From positions 1-26,665 of the IMG/VR virus record IMGVR_UViG_3300048672_001522: a DNA stretch of 26,665 nucleotides; one strand, written 5' to 3'. Position 1 is the first letter of the stretch, and every line of letters begins with the position of its first letter. The DNA is from a virus. The position numbers were made by a program, and so were the translations under genes. Shown in pieces: positions 21,989 to 26,665 of this stretch. The notes beneath the pieces were generated by a model, which was given only the letters and a program-made list of their open reading frames with translations, made no database searches and was not told the DNA's origin.

Positions 21989-22739
21989 ATTCGATCGCGT
22001 CTCGCACAGTCTCGCGGCTGATAAATTTGCTGTGACGTTTGGCTAGGTAGGCTTGACCTTTGGGTGTGATTAGTGCCACTGGGTATGTTTTGCCGTTGCC
22101 ACTAATTACCTGAGTCACTACGAAATATTTAGCGTCTAAAAACCGTTGGTAAGGCAGGGTGCTGGTTTGTTGGATGATGCCGTCTTCCCGCAGCTCGTCA
22201 AAGTACCGATTTTGTCCCATGCTGATCGCTTTGGCGAAGTCACCAATGCGAATATTATTAGGAGCCTTGACGATCGCTTTGCCTAATGTTGTAGCTGGCT
22301 CATCTGCTTCGATTTGAGCTTGGAGAGCGAGAACTCGATCTTCGGCTTCGAGTGCAAGCTGTAAAATTTCACGGCGGGATAGCTCCTTGGGTTGGTTGAC
22401 ACTATAGCTGCCAGTTTTGCGAATCGATGGGAGAACGTCGGTGTGGAGCCATCGATTTAACTTTTTGCCAGTCTCGGTACGAGAATTTGCAATTAGATAG
22501 GTTGCGCCGAATTCAAAGGTAAATAGAGCATCTTGTGTTCGACCCAAGCTGTCTACGATGGGGAGAACGATAACTACCCCATCTCCAAAGACCTCTTCAA
22601 CAGCGGCTTTTGCATCAGATGGACGAGTGGTAGACCTGTAGGCGTTTAGTAAGTCTGCTAAACAGAATGCTGGTTGTCCATCAATGTCGATAGTACGAAT
22701 AGACTGTTGCTCAAACTGGAAAATTGTAAGTGTAGACAT
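21966..22739 (-). CDS. Phage antirepressor, BRO-N and KilAC domains
   Basis: Protein of 257 residues from the ATG at 22737-22739, the start that fits BRO-N; the frame is open to 22832. BRO-N (about 1-110): IDIDGQPAFCLADLLNAYRS, then FEFGATYLIANSRTETGKKL and the signature VLPSIRKTGSY (103-112). KilAC/ANT (about 145-250): KAPNNIRIGDFAKAISMGQN, RYFDELREDGII, LPYQRFLDAKYFVVTQ, LITPKGQAYLAKRHS. Such proteins relieve repression by binding the repressor. A different architecture from the DinD-like pair in this window. It overlaps the gene downstream by 23 bases. No SD is seen. Confidence 0.85.
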   Translation of the reverse strand: MSTLTIFQFEQQSIRTIDIDGQPAFCLADLLNAYRSTTRPSDAKAAVEEVFGDGVVIVLPIVDSLGRTQDALFTFEFGATYLIANSRTETGKKLNRWLHTDVLPSIRKTGSYSVNQPKELSRREILQLALEAEDRVLALQAQIEADEPATTLGKAIVKAPNNIRIGDFAKAISMGQNRYFDELREDGIIQQTSTLPYQRFLDAKYFVVTQVISGNGKTYPVALITPKGQAYLAKRHSKFISRETVRDAIECEVVALV

Positions 22740-22770
22740 AATGTTAAGGTTGTGATGTGTTCTTTGTTTT

Positions 22771-22815
22771 GGCTCCGATGTGGTCACTGAGCTTGTCGAA
22801 GTGTGAGTCGGAGTC
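22771..22815. repeat. REP-like palindrome upstream of the antirepressor
   Basis: CACTGAGCTTGTCGAAGTG (22785-22803) is an imperfect palindrome, flanked by CTCCGA (22773-22778) and TCGGAG (22808-22813) that would extend the stem. The CTTCGACAAGCTCAG core is like palindromes scattered between genes in many bacterial genomes. It lies in the short gap before the antirepressor start. Confidence 0.5.
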
Positions 22816-22828
22816 CTTTCTTTGGTGG

Positions 22829-23041
22829 TCAAACGGCACTTTGTATGACAATGCGACCGAGCATGATTTCGCGGATACGCCCGTCATCGAAAAGTACCAG
22901 GCATCGATAGTTGCCGCGATTGTCTTTAAATGGGGGTTCTGCGGTGGTGGAGCCATTACGGAGTTCGCGCTGAGTGCTGGCGTTAACCACCATGTCCCGC
23001 AAGTAAACTCGTCGGTTTGGTTTCCAGTCTTTTTTTCGCAT
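22829..23041 (-). CDS. Small hypothetical protein
   Basis: Protein of 70 residues, basic at the start (MRKKDWKPNRRVYLRDMVVN) with a beta-prone end (NYRCLVLFDDGRIREIMLGR). It joins the next gene upstream by a one-base overlap. No family recognised. Confidence 0.5.
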   Translation of the reverse strand: MRKKDWKPNRRVYLRDMVVNASTQRELRNGSTTAEPPFKDNRGNYRCLVLFDDGRIREIMLGRIVIQSAV

Positions 23042-23307
23042 TAGTTGTTTTCCTCCTCGCTATATCCAGTCTGGGGTTTGGGATTTTGAAGTGCGTAGCT
23101 GATGAGATTGCCTGCGGCGTTGAGTTCGTTCATGGCATCATCGAGGAGTCCTGAGAAGAGTAAATCGAACAGTTCGGTTTGCTCTTGGTCTGCGTTATCT
23201 TGCTTCACACAGTTAATATTGAAGATGGCAACACCAATTAGTTGGAGGATGGCTTCTAGCTGGTGGTCGAGTCTTTCACGTTTGTTGAGGTCGAAAGTTT
23301 CAGCCAT
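23041..23307 (-). CDS. Small hypothetical helical protein
   Basis: Protein of 88 residues, acidic and helical (LNKRERLDHQLEAILQLIGV, then LFDLLFSGLLDDAMNELNAA). It is similar in character to small regulatory or host-takeover proteins of phages. No family recognised. Its upstream region has a 13-bp direct repeat and a palindrome that may form its control region. Confidence 0.55.
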   Translation of the reverse strand: MAETFDLNKRERLDHQLEAILQLIGVAIFNINCVKQDNADQEQTELFDLLFSGLLDDAMNELNAAGNLISYALQNPKPQTGYSEEENN

Positions 23308-23319
23308 ATTTGTTGATAG

Positions 23320-23396
23320 GTGAGTAGTGATAAGTGAGTAGTGATAGATAACACACCTCTCATCGAGTGGGGAATATTTACTCCTCGATGAGGAGT
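23320..23396. repeat. 13-bp direct repeats and palindrome upstream of the gene at 23041
   Basis: GTGAGTAGTGATA occurs at 23320-23332 and 23334-23346. The palindrome ACTCCTC-GAT-GAGGAGT lies at 23380-23396; part of it, CTCGATGAG (23384-23392), also pairs with CTCATCGAG (23359-23367). It lies between two minus-strand genes and could hold an operator or promoter. No clear promoter boxes are seen. Confidence 0.45.
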
Positions 23397-23410
23397 AGTG
23401 TTAGGGAATG

Positions 23411-23590
23411 TCACGGAAGTACAACCGCAATATCAGGATTTCGAGAACGATCGTCAGCATAAAGATTGCTCCGTGGAAGAATGGGGGGTAAGCCCACTGC
23501 TGTGCCAACAACGTAGGCAACAAATGGTAATGCGAGTGATATTGCTAGGGGTAGCAGTATGCAGATGAAAAAGTAAAACAATGTTTCCAT
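23411..23590 (-). CDS. Small membrane protein
   Basis: A 59-residue frame from the ATG at 23588-23590. It opens with a long hydrophobic stretch, LFYFFICILLPLAISLALPF and VAYVVGTAVGLPP, which could cross the membrane once or twice, followed by a short polar tail. It fills an otherwise empty stretch of 386 bases between 23307 and 23694. No SD is visible. Similar very small membrane proteins recur in this cluster. Confidence 0.45.
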   Translation of the reverse strand: METLFYFFICILLPLAISLALPFVAYVVGTAVGLPPILPRSNLYADDRSRNPDIAVVLP

Positions 23591-23693
23591 CGTGATGGTT
23601 GAGAGGTGTTAGTAAAGGCAGATGCAGAGCCTGAAGTAGTAAGCATTCGAGAGCCTTTTAACGTCTTGCTCAGGACGAACAGAATCAAGAAAC

Positions 23694-23999
23694 TTAGCGA
23701 ACTAACAGATTGCAAATATGCTCCGAGCCAGGGGCTAATAGTCCAAATCCAACTGTTTGTGTTGGCGGATATTCTTTGGCGGATATGATTAGCCGATTGA
23801 CGTGGTAGCTAACTTGGCTTTTAAAGTCTGCTGTACGTATATATTCCAGCAAAATAATTTCTGGCTTTTCTTCGACAGGCATTAACCATGCGATTGTTTT
23901 TCCCCGCCTGGTCAAGCAATATTGGAAATACTTGAGATTGTCGCAAGAGCCATGCTTGGATAGCTTTTGTTTGAATTGTTTTAGGGTGATGTATTCCAT
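23694..23999 (-). CDS. Hypothetical protein with Phd-like start
   Basis: Protein of 101 residues. The N-terminal 45 residues (YITLKQFKQKLSKH, then YCLTRRGKTIAWLMPVEEKP) resemble the Phd/YefM antitoxin fold, where the TRRGKxxAxLxP strand is typical. No toxin gene lies next to it and the C-terminal half is not Phd-like, so an orphan DNA-binding or anti-toxin role is only a possibility. It is separated by 7 bases from the gene upstream. Confidence 0.5.
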   Translation of the reverse strand: MEYITLKQFKQKLSKHGSCDNLKYFQYCLTRRGKTIAWLMPVEEKPEIILLEYIRTADFKSQVSYHVNRLIISAKEYPPTQTVGFGLLAPGSEHICNLLVR

Positions 24000-24006
24000 T
24001 GTTAAT

Positions 24007-24357
24007 TTAAAAATAATCTGGCATTGTTGACCGAGTAGCGGTTAAGTTCTCGATGACATTCCGCTCTATTTGTTGGAGAATATAGGGATTGACCCAACAG
24101 GTTGCGGCTTCGTATAGACTGGCATATCCATCGAGATTATGGACTATTCGTGCGTGGAACCTTTCGCCACAAGTAGAGATTGTGGCAAAAAATCTTCCGC
24201 CTCTGTCTACTTGATAACGGGGGTAATTATCTGGAATGCAGTCGTCCGTATAATCCTCTAAATCGATTATTTCTAAGCCAAGATAGTCGAGTACAGCAGC
24301 CTCAATTAAATGCGTTAAATCAGTCAGATTATCCGTATTTTCGATAATTTCTAGCAT
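24007..24357 (-). CDS. Hypothetical protein
   Basis: Protein of 116 residues with an acidic start (IIENTDNLTDLTHLIEAAVL, DLEDYTDDCIPDNYPRYQ) and a beta-rich middle (GGRFFATISTCGERFHARIV). It shows no known motif. It lies between nblA (41 bases upstream) and the Phd-like gene. Confidence 0.5.
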   Translation of the reverse strand: MLEIIENTDNLTDLTHLIEAAVLDYLGLEIIDLEDYTDDCIPDNYPRYQVDRGGRFFATISTCGERFHARIVHNLDGYASLYEAATCWVNPYILQQIERNVIENLTATRSTMPDYF

Positions 24358-24398
24358 GGCTGAGCATAGTGAGTGTGGTGGGTAGACGCAGCCCTTGA

Positions 24399-24593
24399 TT
24401 ATTGATTGATGTCAGGAATTTCGATGCCCCACTTGTGCTTGATAGCGTCCAGGTAGGTATTCTGACTGACTAGTATCTGGCGGTAGATATCAACGATTTT
24501 TCGTTTGAGGATGGCAGTGTCTTCGATTTTTTCTACTTCAAGCTGGAAGGCTCGGATGGCTAGCTCTTGCTCTAGGGTGAGATTGTCTGGCAT
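24399..24593 (-). CDS. nblA: NblA-like phycobilisome degradation protein
   Basis: Protein of 64 residues, the usual NblA length. It starts LTLEQELAIRAFQLEVEKI, matching the family's LSLEQQFxIRxFxxQV helix. It ends in YLDAIKHKWGI, matching the YxxLLKHxWGL end. NblA tags phycobilisomes for proteolysis by ClpC, freeing amino acids during starvation. Phage copies are known (for example in Microcystis phage Ma-LMM01 and Planktothrix phage PaV-LD) and are thought to reduce light capture during infection. The central helix is more diverged than in host NblA. The ATG follows the upstream stop by 3 bases without an SD, so expression is probably by coupling. Confidence 0.82.
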   Translation of the reverse strand: MPDNLTLEQELAIRAFQLEVEKIEDTAILKRKIVDIYRQILVSQNTYLDAIKHKWGIEIPDINQ

Positions 24594-24596
24594 AGG

Positions 24597-24824
24597 TTAG
24601 AATGGGCAGGTCTTGAAGGTGGATGCTTTCTCGTACCAAGCAATCGGGCAGTTACTGGTGGCAAAGAAAAATAGTGGGGTGCTGGTATCATGAGCTTCGC
24701 AGCTTTCAAGAAAATTTTCGAGTTCGGTGTCATCGAGAATCAGTCCGGCTTTGGCATCGCTGGGGAAAGTGAGGTACCAGCCAGCGTGTGTTTTTTCTAG
24801 GAAGCATGGGATTTTTGTTGGCAT
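24597..24824 (-). CDS. Small hypothetical protein
   Basis: Protein of 75 residues from the ATG at 24822-24824, which has a near-perfect AGGAGG before it. The frame extends further upstream but that part overlaps the winged-helix gene and is Cys/Arg/Pro-rich noise. The text KTHAGWYLTFPSDAKAGLIL and TPLFFFATSNCPIAWYEK suggests a compact alpha/beta protein. No family recognised. It is directly upstream of nblA. Confidence 0.65.
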   Translation of the reverse strand: MPTKIPCFLEKTHAGWYLTFPSDAKAGLILDDTELENFLESCEAHDTSTPLFFFATSNCPIAWYEKASTFKTCPF

Positions 24825-25048
24825 AATTCCTCCTGAGTTAATCGGTAAATGTAACGGGGCTTGCCACGGTGTTCGCCGTCCTGAACGCGAAGAACAACTC
24901 CTTCGGCAATGAGGTTGGCTAGGATATTGCGGACATATGATTCTGAGTAGCCAAGGGAACTGGCAAATTGGTAGACACAGGCAGTTGGTTCCCACTCGTA
25001 CGTCCCCAGGGCTTCGATGATTCGGGCTTCAGCAGTCGGTCTGAGCAT
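24797..25048 (-). CDS. Winged-helix DNA-binding protein
   Basis: Protein of 83 residues from the ATG at 25046-25048, preceded by GGAGG. It has the winged-helix layout: helix EARIIEALGTYEWEPT, recognition helices VYQFASSLGYSESYVRNILA, then a wing EGVVLRVQDGEHRGKPRYIY. Probably a small transcription regulator of the early cluster. Its start overlaps the stop of a 28-residue membrane peptide (TAATG), and its end overlaps the next gene. Confidence 0.7.
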   Translation of the reverse strand: MLRPTAEARIIEALGTYEWEPTACVYQFASSLGYSESYVRNILANLIAEGVVLRVQDGEHRGKPRYIYRLTQEELCQQKSHAS

Positions 25049-25134
25049 TAGTCCTCCGGTAGGAAAAATTCGGCGAATAGTAATGCAATGACTAGGGATA
25101 TTAGGAGAGCGATCGCAAATTCTTGGTCTGTCAT
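25048..25134 (-). CDS. 28-residue single-pass membrane peptide
   Basis: ATG at 25132-25134 opens MTDQEFAIALLISLVIALLF and then AEFFLPED to the stop at 25048. One membrane segment, acidic at both ends. It overlaps the gene before it by ATGA and the winged-helix gene by TAATG. Such coupling with both neighbours supports it as a real gene although it is tiny. Function unknown; a holin-like or regulatory peptide is possible. Confidence 0.5.
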   Translation of the reverse strand: MTDQEFAIALLISLVIALLFAEFFLPED

Positions 25135-25469
25135 TTGGTGTGGTTGGTAAAATTTTGAACTGTGCCCCAGGGGTCGCTAGGTTCACGGGTGAGTTGCATT
25201 TCACTCTCTATCAAAGAGGCTAGAGACTTTGATACTTTTCCGTTGCTGGGGACGTGAATAGCAAAGGGAGTTGGCTCTTCGTAATTGATTGCGGAAACAT
25301 CGGCTGAGGGAGATTCTGGAGCAGGTTTGATGTACTCGCGACCGACTGACTCATGGCGAACCCAAAGGGCGATTGCGCCATAGACGATAAACAGGAGGTA
25401 GGGGAGTAGGATATCTTCTAAGGCAGAAAGGTGGAGCGGATAAAGGGCGTTGTAAATAGCGTCTTGCAT
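25131..25469 (-). CDS. Membrane protein
   Basis: Protein of 112 residues. One membrane segment at about residues 20-37 (ILLPYLLFIVYGAIALWV), preceded by a short N-terminal helix and followed by a polar, Pro/Ser/Glu-rich tail that would lie in the cytoplasm. The ATG has GAGGA upstream at good spacing. It overlaps the 28-residue peptide gene. No family recognised. Confidence 0.6.
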   Translation of the reverse strand: MQDAIYNALYPLHLSALEDILLPYLLFIVYGAIALWVRHESVGREYIKPAPESPSADVSAINYEEPTPFAIHVPSNGKVSKSLASLIESEMQLTREPSDPWGTVQNFTNHTK

Positions 25470-25472
25470 GGT

Positions 25473-25553
25473 TTATTCCTCTTCAAAACTAGATGGCAGA
25501 TTGGTGAAAAGGCAGATGCAGATTAGTAGTAGAAATTTCAGATTAGTTATCAT
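25473..25553 (-). CDS. 26-residue hydrophobic peptide
   Basis: ATG at 25551-25553 opens MITNLKFLLLICICLF followed by TNLPSSFEEE and stops 3 bases before the next gene's start. It looks like a single hydrophobic segment or a lipoprotein-like leader. There is no SD, only a C-rich stretch upstream. Possibly real, as the gap is otherwise empty. Confidence 0.28.
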   Translation of the reverse strand: MITNLKFLLLICICLFTNLPSSFEEE

Positions 25554-25569
25554 GGGGGAGGGGGGAGGG

Positions 25570-26121
25570 CTACCGCTTTGCAGCACCTAATTCAAAGTAC
25601 TTTTCAGGAATCTCAACAATCCCCTCAAGGGTGTCGGTGCCACAGTCTCGAAGAAAAGTCTGTTTTTCTGGGGGCGTGCGGAGGATGACCACTCTGGATT
25701 CGCAGAGTGGGAACTCAATCAAATACCAGCCATTTACTGTCACCCTGACCGATGCGTTTTCTGACCGCCACCTGTGTCGGTTGGCGATTGCCTTCCGTGA
25801 GTATTGGCTGTCATACCGTCCGTCTTTCCAGTTGCCTTCGACTCGGATACCCTCCCCAGGAACGTAATCCCCTTCGGCAATCAAGGCTTGGGTAAATGTA
25901 TGTCCTAGTTTTGAACGAGTTTTTTTGCAGTACTGTCGGAGTCGTAAATCGGATTCGGGGGAGGGGCTGAGGTATATGCGGCTAGTCTCCCCGTCCGGTC
26001 TGCGAATGGGAGTTGAGAGTGTCTCCCAGTCGAAATTTTCCATGACGTGAATGATTCTTCCTGTTGGGATGTTTAATATTTCGCTGGGCACTAATATGCA
26101 AAGTTGTTTGGTACGAGCCAT
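25570..26121 (-). CDS. Hypothetical protein
   Basis: Protein of 183 residues with an ATG preceded by GGAGG at 8 bases. It is rich in Arg and Glu (KKTRSKLGHTFTQALIAEGD, RKAIANRHRWRSENASVRVT) with a C-terminal EGIVEIPEKYFELGAAKR. There are no recognised motifs. It is the largest gene of the small-gene cluster. Confidence 0.6.
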   Translation of the reverse strand: MARTKQLCILVPSEILNIPTGRIIHVMENFDWETLSTPIRRPDGETSRIYLSPSPESDLRLRQYCKKTRSKLGHTFTQALIAEGDYVPGEGIRVEGNWKDGRYDSQYSRKAIANRHRWRSENASVRVTVNGWYLIEFPLCESRVVILRTPPEKQTFLRDCGTDTLEGIVEIPEKYFELGAAKR

Positions 26122-26235
26122 CTAAACCCCCTCCGCAGCTAGCCACTCATTTACAAGGGCTTGGAAGGCTTCGTACTTTTCGGTGGTGCCATCTAACTCT
26201 TTACGGGCGTTCTCAATTGCTGTGTGATAGTTCAT
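26122..26235 (-). CDS. 37-residue hypothetical peptide
   Basis: ATG at 26233-26235 with AAGGA 6 bases upstream opens MNYHTAIENARKELDGTTEK, then YEAFQALVNEWLAAEGV, a single amphipathic helix. Its stop codon is directly followed by the next gene's start. The good SD and tight coupling support it. Confidence 0.5.
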   Translation of the reverse strand: MNYHTAIENARKELDGTTEKYEAFQALVNEWLAAEGV

Positions 26236-26258
26236 TTGTTTTCCTTGGTAAGGTTGGG

Positions 26259-26279
26259 TTTATTGGGTGGTGGTGGTTA
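26259..26279. repeat. Repeated intergenic spacer, copy 1
   Basis: TTTATTGGGTGGTGGTGGTTA runs from the spacer into the stop codon of the gene at 26277-26474. A second copy, with a 4-base insertion, is at 26486-26510 and likewise ends in the stop codon of the gene beyond it. Confidence 0.6.
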
Positions 26280-26474
26280 CAGGGTTTTGGCTTTCAAAGT
26301 GGCTAACAATTTTTCGGCTAGTTTGTTTTCGAGGTAGAAGTTGTCGCGATCCACCATTGAAACGAAGCAGTGATTCGGAGCCTGTCTTGTGGATGGGGCA
26401 ATTGAAACAATATGGTCTGTCTCGATCGCAATCCAGGGTATTTCCCTGTTCGGGTTTTCGATTTTGATGATCAT
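26277..26474 (-). CDS. Small hypothetical protein
   Basis: Protein of 65 residues, beta-rich at the start (IIKIENPNREIPWIAIETDH) with a helical end (YLENKLAEKLLATLKA). No family recognised. It is bounded on both sides by the repeated G-rich spacer. Confidence 0.55.
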   Translation of the reverse strand: MIIKIENPNREIPWIAIETDHIVSIAPSTRQAPNHCFVSMVDRDNFYLENKLAEKLLATLKAKTL

Positions 26475-26485
26475 TTCCTGGTGGA

Positions 26486-26510
26486 TTTATTGGTTGGGTG
26501 GTGGTGGTTA
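26486..26510. repeat. Repeated intergenic spacer, copy 2
   Basis: Same unit as at 26259-26279 with TTGG inserted after TTTATTGG; it again ends in the TTA stop triplet of the following minus-strand gene. Confidence 0.6.
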
Positions 26511-26665
26511 GGGGTTCTGGTGCTGGAAGGTCATTTCCCCATGTACTTCCATCAAGCCTTGGTACTCGCCGAAGTAGAGGTCAAATTCTGCTTCGTCAGC
26601 GGCTGCGTTCAACAATCGCTCTAGTTCTTTCAAGCGGCTGTTGACTTGTTCGAGTTCGGTTGCGT
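26508..26665 (-). CDS. Partial hypothetical coiled-coil protein
   Basis: The start lies beyond the right edge; the last 51 residues are visible. They are acidic and helical (ELEQVNSRLKELERLLNAAA, then DLYFGEYQGLMEVHGEM). It looks like a short coiled-coil early protein. Not recognised. Confidence 0.5.
   Translation of the reverse strand, partial: ATELEQVNSRLKELERLLNAAADEAEFDLYFGEYQGLMEVHGEMTFQHQNP

Noticed and set aside
22740-22832. N-terminal extension of the antirepressor from a TTG at 22832
   Set aside because: BRO-N proteins begin near the MSTLTIFQFE position, and the extension would translate the REP-like palindrome.
24825-24995. Longer form of the gene at 24597, beginning at 24995
   Set aside because: The extra part is Cys/Arg/Pro-rich antiparallel overlap with the winged-helix gene; AGGAGG fixes the start at 24824.

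Overview
The window looks like part of a temperate cyanophage (or plasmid-like prophage) of a cyanobacterium. Evidence for the host: five copies of the cyanobacterial HIP1 octamer GCGATCGC (1511, 12489, 16227, 18440, 25109), many further CGATCG sites, and an NblA-like gene (24399-24593), a protein family of phycobilisome-containing organisms and their phages. The genome is mosaic. It pairs a Mu-type head (gpI-like protease, gp36, gp37, gp27 and gp28-like terminase, gp29-like portal) with a tyrosine integrase, an ERF annealing protein and a lambda-like origin of iterons inside an initiator gene. No Mu-type transposase is visible.

Layout. (1) 23-3626, minus strand: an L,D-transpeptidase-like protein, a DinD/BRO-like protein and the portal, in an operon that runs off the left edge. 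(2) 3627-3700: a short divergent promoter region with a 10-bp inverted repeat. (3) 3701-14882, plus strand: protease/scaffold, capsid decoration, major capsid, neck and tail proteins, long receptor-binding or fibre-like proteins, terminase small and large subunits, and an XhlA-like lysis candidate. (4) 14925-15821: a promoter, a structured RNA leader and a second DinD-like gene. (5) 15822-17111: integrase, candidate arm-type repeats and a 3' tRNA-Thr(GGT) fragment, read as attP. (6) 17168-23307, minus strand: replication and recombination genes (helicase-loader-like protein, initiator with internal origin, HTH protein, ERF, antirepressor). (7) 23411-26665, minus strand: a tightly packed cluster of very small early genes, several with one membrane segment, including nblA and a winged-helix regulator.

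How it fits together. The initiator with its embedded origin, the loader-like protein and ERF would copy and recombine the genome. NblA and the small proteins would act early on the host. The plus-strand module builds the head and tail. Integrase with attP would give lysogeny. The 3' tRNA fragment has phage-like genes on both sides and no 5' tRNA half. That fits an unintegrated genome better than an integrated prophage edge. No tape-measure gene, CI-like repressor or DNA polymerase is visible here.

The most unusual signal is a pair of homologous 5' leaders in front of the two DinD-like genes (2780-2822 minus, 14941-14984 plus). Both fold into the same three-helix hairpin. The outer helix differs in sequence in the two copies but stays fully paired, and each leader begins close to a -10 box. 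All calls come from reading the sequence; no database search was run.
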